Below, piece after piece: positions 43,372 to 55,412 of a stretch of DNA of 64,000 nucleotides. The stretch is from Pyrrhosoma nymphula. Its lineage: Eukaryota > Arthropoda > Insecta > Odonata > Coenagrionidae. Below the pieces are notes generated by a model. It had not been told where the DNA came from and made no database searches. It saw nothing but the letters and a program-made list of their open reading frames with translations. How positions within the stretch are numbered: the first letter of the stretch is position 1; each line of letters starts with the position of its first letter. The DNA lies in contig OY754332.1 of NCBI GenBank assembly GCA_963573305.1, positions 54,349,559 through 54,413,558 of the forward strand, read 5' to 3'. The position numbers and the translations under genes are program-made.

Positions 43372-43680
43372 CGGGACCGCTTTTAACCTTTGCCCAGTTC
43401 CATCGAAGAAGCCGCCTTCGTGGACTCCGATATAAATAGGTACCGTGAAGCCGATATCTCATGCACTCCTTTTCAATATCATTTTCTGAGCGCCCATTTT
43501 TCGGGGAATCATGAGCTTGTTCATGCTTCATACCACTTCGTCGTACAGGATGCGAAAGTTGTCCGCCTCCGTCATTAGCAACCGCCGTTTCCCGCTTCCA
43601 GCGTCTTCCTCAAAATGATTTGGGTGTGATGCACAAAATAAGCATGTTGTTTAGGGGTGAAAAGAATTTCAGACCATACC
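43372..43680 (+). repeat. Direct repeat D, copy 2
   Basis: This is the tandem partner of 42968-43350 at roughly 400-bp spacing and is more diverged at its 5' end. Both copies keep an open plus frame through AHFSG.HEL and an open minus frame through AH.SPKN.R.EN, so the similarity may be to a protein-coding element part in either sense. Confidence 0.8.
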
Positions 43681-44150
43681 TAATCCTGAAATTATAAAAA
43701 ATAATCTTTCTTTTACCCTCTTTGAGTAATGTTATAGCAGTTTTATATAACATTTAAAATCACTGATATGATACATTTACACTCTTAAATTCCTATAGTT
43801 TCACTATTGACTAAGTTTAGCGGGTCTCCTTCGTAGGTTTCAATCAACGCATGCGTCAAAAAGAGAAATATCGCTTCAAGAGTTTCCTCATAAAATGTCT
43901 CTTGAGAAGAGGGAAAATAAAGCTTTTGGGTCTAGGGGAAAACAAGATCACTTGGTAAAATATGTGAATCGCAAGTTACATAATTAAATGGGTGTGATAT
44001 TCATTGTAACAACGGTGACGGGTAGATGAGCGTCTTGATTAAGTGCGAGTAAAATTATGGTCCGTAATTAACAACGGAACGAGGTGTTCGTAAAAGCGAA
44101 AACATCTTTCCGCACTCTATCCCTGCAGGAAAGGCTGCTTCCGCTAATGA
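43681..44150. other. No recognisable gene
   Basis: AT-rich spacer. Confidence 0.4.
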
Positions 44151-44570
44151 GAATATTGCTTATGCGGGGGGAGGGAGAGGGGTTGTGGGAGAGGGAGGAA
44201 GCGTCGGCAGACTCCTTAGTGCCGCGAGTCCATATTTCCCACGCACAAGCAGCACCACGACTCCACGGAAGCGGAGTGCTCCTAGCAAAGTTGACCCCGC
44301 GACGCTACTCGTCAGCCAGCAGTTGCAGCACCGCTCCCCCATGCTCTTCACCCCCTCCCACACGGAACCCGCACATCGCCTCACGAGGCCTCCTCCGCCT
44401 CATCTCCTCCCTCTCGGTAAACACTTACTTTTTTAGTCAGCTCCCCCCCCCCCCCCCGGTCAACTCTCTCCCCCTTCCTCAAGCCTGTCCATGCCAAACT
44501 TCCAACCTTCTCTTTCATTTCTAACCTTTTCACTTCGGCCCCACTCCCCTTCGTGCTCTGCAATCCAACT
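44151..44570. other. GC-rich island with poly-C
   Basis: Purine-rich then pyrimidine-rich GC sequence ending in a run of about 15 C (44443-44457). Frames of 74-146 codons are low-complexity. Confidence 0.5.
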
Positions 44571-44989
44571 CTAGGGCATGCGGCAACGGGAGTATCTTCA
44601 TGAAACACGCAACTTGCATGATGCGAAAGGATTGAGTCTGCCTCTTCAGTTTCCGACATATCATGTCGGTCGAGATGCACGTGAGAGGCTGAACATTCGG
44701 GGAAATCTATCACAAGTCCTAGGTGATAATTGTAATGATGTCAACCATCTTTCATTTTTTTACGAGTAACTAGCCTTTTTTTAAATTTGTAATTTAATAA
44801 AATATTTTCTCAGGAAGTGATATATTGTATGGCAATCGGGTTAATTTAACGTAATTTTAGTTACTATTTAATAACTGATATGTGCGCAGTGCAAAATGAC
44901 TTTTAATGCCAGTGCATTCCCAATTTTAAACTGCCACTGAGGACCAGGTACCAGGTCGCGTACAGCAATTTGAACTTTATGGGCGACCT
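44571..44989. other. No recognisable gene
   Basis: AT-rich spacer ahead of the satellite-like tract. Confidence 0.35.
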
Positions 44990-45590
44990 AGAACTAATGC
45001 AAATCAAGAGTGCCTACGATATTTGAATTTTTAATAGTAAAGTGGGCATACAGATTCCCTCTATTATAAGTCACGTAATCTCATGTTATGGGAAAATCGA
45101 GGTTTTAAGTTCATTTTAAATAGTGCTAGTTATGGATGTATTGCGTGTGGCTTATAATTTTCCGATTCATTCTGACGGTGTGTAACAGATGCCGAGATGT
45201 GCGTAGCTATTTGAACATAAAAGGGTTTTATTAAAAAAATAAAGGCTTTGTGTACAAATTATGTATACGCCACTTTAATTTTTATTAGGAAAGCAAACAA
45301 GCAAGTCTCCTGTGTTGTTAGTCGCGTAATCTCATTTTTAAGGTACATTGAGCTATTAGGTAAAATTTGTGTACGTGTTTACGAATTTATTGCACCTACA
45401 TTGTTAGAATCCAGCACATTCTTACAGCTAGTATCAGAATGCGGGACGTGCGTAGTCATTAGAACATTAGTGGTGGTCTAGGAATCATGCAGATTCAGTA
45501 TCTTTACGATAATTGAATTACTTAAAGAGAAGCAGGCACGCAAGTCCCCTGTGTAGTAAGTCGTGCGGATGGTGGTCAACGATATGGATT
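44990..45590 (+). repeat. Decayed ~250-bp tandem repeat, three units
   Basis: ACGATATTTGAATTTTTAAT (45016), ACGCCACTTTAATTTTTATT (45267) and ACGATAATTGAATTACTTAA (45506) mark the same position in units about 251 and 239 bp apart. Other matched points are AAGTCACGTAATCTCAT with AGTCGCGTAATCTCAT, and GATGTGCGTAGCTATTTGAACAT with GACGTGCGTAGTCATTAGAACAT (each shortened here). No known satellite is recognised. Confidence 0.7.
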
Positions 45591-45912
45591 TTTGAATAAA
45601 ATCTTTATATTTGTGTCGAAAAGTTTTATGACTACATTATACTTGGAATTTAGATTTGCGAAATATCTAAGGAGTAGAACATTTAGATTTTCAAAAAAAC
45701 CTGTTAATTTTATTTAATAGCTGAAGTCTGTTAGTTGCAAAAAAAGACCATGTTGTCGGCACACTATAAAAATGTAAACGTTTCTACCTAAAGAATTGGT
45801 GATTAAGGTGTCAGTTTTTATAAAAAAGCTCAAAAGTTTACGGGCTGTTAAAGAAAACAAATAACATATATATACCATTGGATTAATTGTTTCCATTTTA
45901 GTATTCTACCAG
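45591..45912. other. No recognisable gene
   Basis: AT-rich spacer. Confidence 0.35.
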
Positions 45913-46255
45913 ATGATCGGTAGGTTTTTGGATAGCCCTTATCCTTACATCCCAAATTCTGGCACATTGTCTCGCTTTCCCTCCTATAGATGTCTCACCA
46001 TTAGGCCTCTTAATATTTTCATATCGTCTACCTTTTCATATTTGGTCCAGAATTCCTATCCTCTTCCTCTTCCACGCTTCCCCAGCGCTCTCCCCTCTAT
46101 TACCCTCTTCAACATGCCATTTCCATTCAAAGCGTCCTCCATCCATCCACCTCAGCCTTCTTCTAACTTCCGCCACCAGTTTTCTCTGCTCTCCAACCAT
46201 ATCCAATACCTCATCGTTCGTCCTCCTCGACAACCAGCTCACAGAGCAAAGGAAT
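45913..46255 (-). mobile_element. RTE-like LINE fragment
   Basis: The minus frame reads WLSRRTNDEVLDMVGEQRKL, AEVRRRLRWMDG and then GEAWKRKRIGILDQI. RRTNDEVL.MVGE.R.L and the GR..LGILD.I step are the usual C-terminal landmarks of RTE-type ORFs. The 3' part extends with KGRRYENIKRPNGE. It is more coding-like than the other three RTE scraps but lacks their shared 3' terminus. Confidence 0.7.
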
Positions 46256-46636
46256 TGAAGAGGGATTTTTCTTATAAATTACTATTTTGTAAGGGAATGA
46301 TATTTTTTCTGTAATTTAGTTTTAAAAATTGATAACAAGACCCAATCAGCGGGCGGCTAGAGAGCAACGACCGAAACAAAAGCACCAACATTTGATAGAG
46401 GAAGCGGTGGTAAGGTGGTCCTGCTAACTCCCCTCCCTGCAAACAACTTGGTGTTGGGACTGCCACTGCGGCTACCGCATTAGTTCTCTATCCGCTCGCT
46501 GATTGGCTCTTTTAACCAAATGCTCAATTGCAGGAAAACTATTGCACCCTTGAAAACATTGCTTAGGGAAATTCGACTTAGATTTTCAGGCTCTTTGCAA
46601 TGGTATTTTACTTGTTTTTGATACCCCGTTTCCAGT
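46256..46636. other. No recognisable gene
   Basis: Spacer between the RTE scrap and TIR element copy B. Confidence 0.35.
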
Positions 46637-48880
46637 GGGGGAAAAAAGTTTCCCAACAAACGGAGCGTCGCCACTATCGCTCTCGGGGAAAATCGCTTTC
46701 CTTTCTGATGGCATATTATTCTTAGGTTTCGGCTACGAGGAGGGAAATTCAAACGCAGTAAGATAATGGACTAATCGTCCGAATCGGTGATGGATTCCCG
46801 GCTGCTCGCATGACTCGAGTGTTTCGCGCTAGGCCCAATAACGGAGGCTCATTAGATAACCTTGAATGCATTTGAAATGTTCCTTTGAATTCTCTCGTAG
46901 GTACGGCTCAACTAAAACCAGGTAGTGATAAAATGTTTTCCTTAAGCAAAACTCCGAAGGTAAGACCACAGGCAGCTTATCGCTAAAATACTAATGGCAG
47001 GTGATCGGTAGGTTATGTGGAATGTGGATTTGAATGCATTTGCTTTTGAAGACACTATTTATCTGTGACAACTTTCAGGGATATTCAAAACATTCCATTA
47101 CGTCCAGGAGAGAGGGGATAAATCGATGAGACAGTTGAGGTAGTCTCAAATTCGCTCAAATATCGAGGGCAATGGATTTGAATAGAAAGACAGTATATTG
47201 CTGGCTAAAATGCTAGAGGGAGGGGATGAGATGATGACAACACGACAAAGAAGCGAAGACCAAGATGCACGTCTCGAGATAATGATGGCAGCATTCGTTA
47301 GCATCCTGCTGACAACTTTCTTACTGTTGGCGGGGTGGCCGTGATAAAGAGGACATTAAACTTAAAAGCACCTGTATGATGAGAAGCCGCCTCCATGAAG
47401 CCGGTATGAGAAGTTCCAGTTCAGCAAGAAAGCCAGAAATTAGCGTAACTAATCAAACGGCGAGGTTAGAATTTGGTCATTCGTAACGGGATCATATTAG
47501 AATAGGTATCGTAACTTTCATCAATGATTAAACATTGGAAGTGTTGATTATGGACATATATAGCAATTAAAAAATGCAATTGTTGGGAAATATAACTTTA
47601 TTAATTGATAGTACTTTTTAGAACATTTACCTATTTAGAAAAAAGTTATATTCCTTCTGCTTGTCACGTATAACCCAAAAAACAACTAGGAAAAAAAAAT
47701 CTGGGCATATATGTCTGCGTTTTTGGAGAGCTATATCTGCAGTCGGGCCGGGACTGCTGCTGAGAACACCACCTCGAGTGAAGGATTACGTACGCCCGAA
47801 TCTTTTGTATTTTCATCACTTCCTTACATAAACGACGTAGTACCATAATGCGAAGAATTAATATATGTTCAGGACACCTGTCCCATCCACAGTGCGTGAA
47901 ACTCAGGAGATTTTTCGAAGAGCATTCGCACAGACCCTTCCCTCCAAACTCATAGTACCTGAATCCAATACAAATATTTGCCACTTAATGGTATTATTGC
48001 ACTTCTTTATGAAGTTGACAGTTAATTTGACCAACAGTGCATCTACAAAGAATTTATTTATTCTCTTTGCATTTATTCAAAATGAGTTACTTTAAAATAT
48101 ACTAAAAAATATTAATTTACGAATACTACGGTATTAAAAAAGTAGCTCTTCCGTCTTGAATAAATGCCTTCAATGATTTTTATAATATGCGGGAATATAA
48201 TATGATAACTCCAGTTATATAATTGAAAGTGGTTTCGTACTCCACCAAGAAGCTTAAATAGTTCAGCATTACAAAAAGGCAATCAATAATAAAGAAAATG
48301 TCATATCTATCTTACTTACTGTATTTTGTCTTTTTTATTTGCGTATTTATTAATTCATTAGTACATATTTTCGCTTAAATGCTTATTTATTTGCCTATTC
48401 ATTGAACATCTCCCGCCATACTTGAAATGTGCATTGAAAATACGTTTTTATTCACGATTAAAAGAGGAAACTTATTCATTTTGGTGCTCTTTAAATATCG
48501 CAGGTTATAAGGATAGTAGACAGCGGGTGAATCACAGGACCTTTCTATAGTGCGAGAATTGGAGTGAAGCCAAGAAGAAAATGAGAGGAAAGAGAAAGAA
48601 TGCAGAGGAAGCTACGGTGATAACGAGAGAGTTCAATGATTCGTTTTAAATGTATACATGGCTGTCTAATGCGCCTCCATTTGGAAGCCAGCGTGAATAA
48701 CACTCGGGGAAGGCAAGCGGCCGGTAATCCGTCACTGGCTTCGACGATGAGTCCATCACCTTACTGCGTTCGAGTTTCCCTCGTTGTTGCCTTAGAATAG
48801 TATGCCATAAGAGAGAAAGCCGAACTTTCTCCGGAGCGATAGTGGCGACGATCCGTTTGTTGGGAAACTTTTCCCTTCAT
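46637..48880 (-). mobile_element. TIR element 'GGGGGAAAAAAG', copy B (2.24 kb)
   Basis: The tips are GGGGGAAAAAAGTTTCCCAA (46637) and TTGGGAAACTTTTCCC (48860-48875). Internal order matches copy A (2364-4099) in reverse: for example 47220-47340 corresponds to 3470-3600, 47690-47850 to 2950-3110, and 48400-48640 to 2600-2840. Copy B keeps an extra ~450 bp (about 47960-48400) that copy A has lost. AGT flanks the left end and recurs at 48881-48883, a possible 3-bp duplication if the right end lies at 48880. No intact transposase frame is seen. Confidence 0.8.
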
Positions 48881-49199
48881 AGTACATACTTTTACTTGAA
48901 CTTGTACGGTACTTGAAAATTTTAATTTAAAACAGACATTCAAGTTGCGCTAAAAGAAATGGTTACTAGAGTAAAAAGCTTGATACAGATTGCTAAGGGG
49001 GAAAGTAATTTCGTTTCCTGTCGTGCAACCTATCTTTCCGCTCTTGATGACGGCCATTATTGTCGCATTCACGCTCCCTGAGGAGACACAACTTTAAACG
49101 ATCTATTCTGAAGTATCTCTTCCTCCTAATTAAAATTCTAATTTGGTATTCGAATTGTCGCTATCTAAGTGACCTTAATGAATACTTATCCACTACTTG
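48881..49199. other. No recognisable gene
   Basis: AT-rich spacer. Confidence 0.35.
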
Positions 49200-49560
49200 A
49201 TTGAAAACATCTATTTCCGGTATGCTTACTCCTGGAGAATTTATTTTCCTTTCTTGCTCCAAATTTATTTTGCTTAGTAGTTCAAGTCTTGGCACAAGAG
49301 GAACTACTAGCCTGGGCTGTCAGCAAATTTGTGTTTTCCTCAATCCGTAGTATAAATGCTATTATGAACCACGGCTATGATATTATTGGAAAGGAATGAA
49401 ATTCGATCCAATATGCTTCCTTATGGGACACCTTATGTGTCTGTACCTTCGTTTAGGTAGCAACGTGCAACCGGAGCATTTGGATGTCATCGTTTAGGAA
49501 CCTTTTAATCCACGCCGAAATAACTGCTGTCTTATAAATGAGAGCTTTATTATTTTAGTT
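49200..49560 (-). pseudogene. LINE reverse transcriptase relic
   Basis: On the minus strand VISAWIKRFLNDDIQM is followed about 30 codons later by GVP, a stop, then GSILDRISFLSNN. This is the box preceding the RT active site (normally GVPQGS.L.P.LF), with Gln mutated to a stop. The DD motif expected about 30 residues downstream is not recognisable. It is old and heavily decayed, and its family cannot be assigned. Confidence 0.55.
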
Positions 49561-51634
49561 ACGCGGAGGGAAACAACTATAAGACAAGAATATCAGCGTC
49601 AATTAAGATGTTCTCTAAATATTTGTACTATTTTCTAATTATAAAATACTTTTAGGAAATAGTGCCAGTGTGGTTTTTTAGAATCTAAGCTTCTTCAGCT
49701 AATGCTGATATTTCATTTGAATAGCCTCGCTATGGAGGCTCATTACTCACCTAAATATCAGATGATCTCGGCATTTTTTCCGGATTTATTCCGCGTGGGT
49801 TGGCTGGTGAGAAAGCAGTTTCACTGGTTGGGTAGCCAGCGAAACGGTTTCTTACCAGTCAACTGTTGTGGAAGAAATTTCGAGAAAATACTAAGATCCC
49901 ACCAGCGAATAACCATCTGATGCTCAAGTTCACATGCAATAGAATTTAGCGGTATTAAACTGTAATCCAATGTGTGCTCCTAATTGTGGTATTTCAATGT
50001 TACATGCATTGGCAGCCATGGAGATTGAAACTCTGCCCCTTTTAGACACTTCAAACAGCTCTCGATAGGCATAAAATTACGAGCCCATCACAACGATATT
50101 TAGCTTCGGAAACTGAATGAGAATCGGTGATCCCATCGAGCCAGTTCACTGCACACATATGTACCTTATAGATGATATTCCATCGTAGGTTTCCGCGCCG
50201 TTTCGAAATTGTTGTCTCTAAAAAAGCAACCTACGCGGTGGAAACCCGGAAATGGAGGAACGCTCTTAACGATGATTTTATACCCGGATTTTATTCTCTC
50301 TAGATGTTTGGTAATTTTTGCTACATATTATCGTCAAGTAGAGAGAGTTTTCACTGATGAACTTTATCCATTTACGTTGACAGGATTTTGATCGAAATCT
50401 GGAGATCATAAAATGGGTTAATTGTCTTAAATAATTTATCTAATCCACAGCAAGAAATACCAACTAACGGCATCATTTCCTGAGAAATGCCGGATAAGGG
50501 TAAGAACAGAGTTCTGTGCGCCCCTGTTGTTCCTTTGGCAACCCGCGCTGAGAATTAAATTCACGTTATTGGACTTAGAGAACATTTCTACAAAAGCAAA
50601 ATATCAAATCAATGATTCATATGAATGAGAAAAGAAAGATAGGGCTTCAGCCCAGTTTGGCGCTCGCTATGCATTGATCCTGCTTGTTAGAATTGAGTTC
50701 TTTAAGCGCTCTGCTAAAACGATTGCGAGACGCGCATGGGGCAGCAATCGACAATTGTGGTAACTAGCCTCGATGGTTCTTTCACCAGGCGAATAAAACT
50801 TCATGAGGCACTTTTGGCGTCCTTTTCAAGCCAGCCCTTCACTCCATCACCATTATAATTATTTAAAGCCTCCAGCGTTATGAATATTTAAAAATATCTG
50901 GGTTTCTTCCTAGGCCGAGGTGAAATAGCATCTCTTTTATTTATGAAATACATTTGATTTGCCACCAAAAGCAATCTTAACATATATTTCCGCAATTAAA
51001 GACTTTTATTGAGTGCTTGAATGTAGTCACGCTTAGCATCCATCATTGTCGAAGCTACGAAACGCAAATTGATGCAGCCCTTAGCAGTTCATGAAACATT
51101 TCTTCCGATAAAAATTCAAATTCCTTTACTTTAATAATACCCTTCCTTCACAATGTCCCATATAAGGATATGGAAAATCAAATATAAATTAATGGGCAAT
51201 GTTTCAAGCAGAGATGGTTTTTCATGATTTCAAGATCAAGAGGGTTTCGTTGAAATGGCCGTTGAAAGAAACCATTTATCAAATTCAGTGGCTAATTTTG
51301 CTGTCTATTCTCTCACTTACACCACCATTATTTAGCAAATGAACATATATACACTCCTAATATTACAAACGGATTTAAAGGCTGGTATTTTGCGAGAGCA
51401 CCTGGTTTCATTATCCTGATGATTTCTATACAGCTGTTCTACTCCCCCAATGAGATTAGTCTATACATAGACGGTTTTATTATTAATGCCACAGCAATAA
51501 ATACTTGACAAATAAGTTCCAATTTTATTTTTTAATAAACATTTAGATGTGCAGTACAATGTATGAGATGCGACGTTTAGCCCTTCATTCAATATCAGAA
51601 AAGGGAAATTAGAATCTATACACCAAAGACGGTG
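49561..51634. other. No recognisable gene
   Basis: Unique-looking AT-rich DNA with frames under 75 codons. No element ends or RNA genes were recognised. Confidence 0.4.
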
Positions 51635-51745
51635 AAATTTGTCATGAAAAAAATAATTTGACTGGACCGGGATTCGAATTCGGATCTCCCAATTATCGGT
51701 CAGGTGTGTTAGCCAGTTGCACCACCAAGTCTTGAAATCTTTGCC
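51635..51745 (-). mobile_element. tRNA-related SINE (family S2), inverted copy
   Basis: The minus strand reads CTTGGTGGTGCAACTGGCTA (box A-like), an anticodon-like CCTGACCGATAATTGGG, and GATCCGAATTCGAATCCCGG (box B), then a body TCAAATTATTTTTTTCATGA and TTTCACCGTC. The head has the full tRNA-like layout. It forms the left arm of a foldback with the copy at 51758-51845. Confidence 0.75.
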
Positions 51746-51757
51746 TTAAAAATCATT

Positions 51758-51850
51758 ACACACCTGACCGGCAATCAGGAGATCCGGGTTCGAATCCCGG
51801 TCAAGTCAAATGATTTTTTCATTGCGAATTTCACCGTCTTCAGTGTGTAA
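51758..51850 (+). mobile_element. tRNA-related SINE (family S2), plus copy
   Basis: CACACCTGACCGGCAATCAG, GATCCGGGTTCGAATCCCGG (a near-ideal box B) and TCAAGTCAAATGATTTTTTC then TTTCACCGTC. It starts at the anticodon arm, so the box A half is missing. Its box B and T-arm pair correctly, better than in the inverted neighbour. Confidence 0.75.
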
Positions 51851-53714
51851 ATTCGCACCCGTGTGAGTGACTGCGTACCACATCATTCGTGTAAACTCAG
51901 TGATTGGGAAATGAGAATCATTGGGAGAGATCCATCTAACAATATTTTACTCTCTCCAAGTATTCAAAAAGATCTCCCACTTCACATTCGTATTTTTAAA
52001 TTAATTAACCAAAAACAGAAAAGTTTCTCCTAATGTGGTATCATAGCTTAATGATTGTATATGTTTCATTTAACGTGGCTCCACTGTAAAATGACTTGAA
52101 TGGCATATACCTCATATTCTGGGTACTTTTAAATAGACATGCCTTCTATTTGATATGCGTCTATCTTTTCTTGCTAAGTTTCTGAACTTGAAAATATATT
52201 GTGATGAGTGCGATAATGGGTGATACATGGAGGGGTACAGTACTTTACTCTCTAATATAGATGACATTTTCGCAATCAGCTGTTCTTAAAGCAATTGTTC
52301 CACAGCAATTGAATAATTGGATGTTAATGAAATAAAGGAACCAACTGGTTTTATTTTTCGAATGATTGGCTTAAAGCTATGGGAAAAAAGTCAAAATTAG
52401 TCAGCTCATGAAAATGGCGCTGCAGCCGACTCCAATGACAGGAAAACTGTTATTTAAAAATATGTTTGTCAAAAAATGTGTGTATTTAGTATTTTAATTA
52501 TATTTTGTAATAGCTAGTACAAGAATCAATATTGAAAGTAATATCTTTAAAAAAGGCAAACAAAATGGTCGATTCGGTGTTTTTTTGACTCAGTCAGTCG
52601 CCGTGGAACCTCTATAATGCAGGAACAGATAGTGGAAGCATAAATTATGATTAATTGGTGCAAGGCATCCATTGAGCAGGAAATTTGAGTAGATTTATGA
52701 GGAAATAGGTGGTACCTACTTTGACAGGGGCTATCAGAACAATTAATTGGGTTCACAGGTGAGTGAGATCGTGAAGATAAAAGGTAAATAAATACCCTCT
52801 GTTCCGAGGTTTGCGTCGTGAAAGACTCAAAATGTTGAATGAATGCATAGAACTCTGAAATCTCTTTGTAGTGATACATTTTAGCACAAAAAGTAAGAAT
52901 TATAACTATGGAGGAATAGTAATACTTTTATATGTGGGGAAACGCAGTGAATATGAAGATCAAGAGAAACCGTTGATCAAAATACGCAATGAATCACTCA
53001 CTAAAAGTAAGTTTGAAAAGAAACAGTAGCGCAAATCTGATTGCTGCTTACCTAGTCTACATTTTTCCTATGTTTGTAATATTTACGTCTACAACGATTT
53101 TCGTCTAATTCTTCTGTAGTTACTCATGGAAAAAGCGATGATCGGCGCCCTCCCCTTATTATTTTTTAATTTTAACCTCTTAGTAAGCTTATTGCATAGC
53201 TTGTCTTACGTGCCAAGGAGGAATAGCCTAATTTATATATATACTTCTGAAGTCGCATCCGCTTTTATTAGAAAATATATATGTGCTTGTAGTTGACGTT
53301 AATTAGTTGATTAAGCATATACATCCATGCATTAAATACAAATATTTTATATCCCTTTACGGGATACGCGAGTTGTCTTGCCAAAAGTAGTTAGTATGAT
53401 ATATTAGCTTCATACTGAAACATAGCAACTCTAGCTACCTGTCGAAAAGCCTACCCATCCAGTTCCAATGGTGTTTATTATTACCTGCCTTCATTCGCGT
53501 CAAAAATTATTTTATATTTGCTTTTTTGGACAGGCTTCTTCCAAAATACCAATTAAGCTCTAACGTAGATTTCATAGGTATTAAAGGGCTCACATAATGT
53601 GCTTTCGTCCTCATAAAGAGAATACTGCTTCAAATTAATAGAGCCTCCGTCAGTCGTGTGGTTTTTAGTAATGTGTTTAGGTGCATGGAGCACGTCTGTC
53701 TCTCTCATGCTATT
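51851..53714. other. No recognisable gene
   Basis: AT-rich, with a 110-codon minus frame (52547-52879) lacking motifs. Confidence 0.4.
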
Positions 53715-54080
53715 GAAATTGTAATTGAAAATTTATTGTTACGTAAAAAATACACATTTTTATACACATGCAATGAAAACAATTTGAAGCTAGGTGTCCC
53801 CCAAGGTAATCGGGTGGAGGGTGGGGACACCATCAATATGAAATAATGCAATACTGCTGATTCAGCTGACTTGCAATGACATTCAGCATAACACACATTA
53901 ACAATGATGTCTTGTACTTTGCACCATACATACACATTTATAACTAAAGATTTACCACATAACATAATACGGAGGTATTGACACGCTTGGAGTACAGTCA
54001 AGAGCTAATTTAAGAAAAAAAGAAACAATTTACATTTTCTATATTCAATAGCCATGGTTTTAGACAGTTTAAGAATCCAC

Positions 54081-55412
54081 TTAACCTCTTTGCATCCTTA
54101 ACATTTTAGGTAACATATTAAATGCCTTTGACCATATATAAATAAAAGAACGTTTATAGAAAGTTAGGTAGGGCTTCGGCAAAACATAACAAGAATTATT
54201 TCCAAATGCATAGGAGTGTGGTTTTGGGAATATTTTTGTCAAATTGCCGCTACGAATAAAAAATAATCTCAAAATCTTGAATATATAGAGGTGTCTAAGT
54301 GGAAATAGACCTAGGGTCTTAAAAATGGGGAAGGAAGGTTCAAAACGACATTTTCGGACTATCACACGGACAATACCCTTAAATGCATTTTTTGCTAATT
54401 TCAGAGAATTTCGGTAGGCTCCTCCCCAGCATATTAATCCATAGCTCAATCTAGAGTATGCTAGTGCATAATAGATGGTTTTTTAAATGTAAAGGACATT
54501 TTTGCAAATAAAATATAGCTTAGTTTTTACAATAACTTAAACCATTTCTCATTGTATATATATAATATTCCTATTTAAAATATTGATCTAGGTGAATCCC
54601 CAAATATTTATATTCAGTAACCCGTTCTATCGTTATGCAATTTTTCCAGGCAATTGGGTAACAGTCCGAAGAGTGATATACCACATTCCAGTTAATGTTT
54701 TAGCGATTAACATTAAAACAAAGGAATTTAATTTTGTCACTTAATTGAAGTTTATTTGCAACAAACCATTTGCTAAGTGTGTTTACATCCAATTGCATGT
54801 TATGTTGTTTAACTTCCCAGTTCATGCCTTCATAAGTTAATGTTAGATCGTCAGCAAAGCAGTTAGTCGTCCTTGGAAAGCGTACTCACATAAGTCATTA
54901 ATATAAGGTAAAAATAAAATAGGCCCCAGTACAGAGCCTTGTGGCTCATCACAACGAATAAATCCGGGATTACTATAGCTACTTTTAACCCTTACACACT
55001 GAGAGCGTAACGACAAGTAGCTCTTAAACCATTCTAGAGGGATATCACGAACACCAACTTGCATTAACTTTTCAATTAAGATCGTATGATCTAACGTATC
55101 GAATGCTTTTTTATATCAACAAAAAGGCTAGCTGTGCGTTGATTGCAGTTAATGCCCTCATAGATGGGGGTCATAAAGTTCTCCAATGCTTCCTCTGTAC
55201 CTTTCCCACTCCAAAACCCAAACTGTTTGTTAGTGAAATATCCAAATTTGTCGAGGAAAGACAGCAACCTCTTTTTAACATGTTTTTCAAGCACTTTAGC
55301 AAATACAGACAAAGAAATTGGCCGATAATTTTGCATTAGGTACATGCCAATTTCCTTTTTTGTGTATAGGAATGACAACAGCTCTATTCAGTATGCTAGG
55401 GAATACACCTTT
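54081..55412 (-). pseudogene. LINE C reverse transcriptase and C-terminus
   Basis: Beginning right after the nested insertion, the reading is VFPSILNRAVVIPI, QNYRPISL (about 55330), KVLEKHVKKRLLSFL, SGKGTEEALE, FVDIKK (first catalytic Asp), QVGVRDIPLEWFKSYL, DEPQGSVLGPILF and the active-site FADD at 54847-54858 in a shifted frame. Then come KYLGIHLDQYF and the C-terminal LGLFPLRHLYIFKIL and AFNMLPKML. Frameshifts lie near 55091, 54843 and 54480. Such an RT performs target-primed reverse transcription in a live element. Confidence 0.85.

Noticed and set aside
51758..51830. Functional tRNA gene
   Set aside because: Box B and an anticodon-like stem are good, but the acceptor and D-arm half is missing and a SINE body follows. 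It is a tRNA-derived SINE.
52547..52879. 110-codon minus frame
   Set aside because: No motif, AT-rich composition and no neighbouring coding signal. Likely chance.
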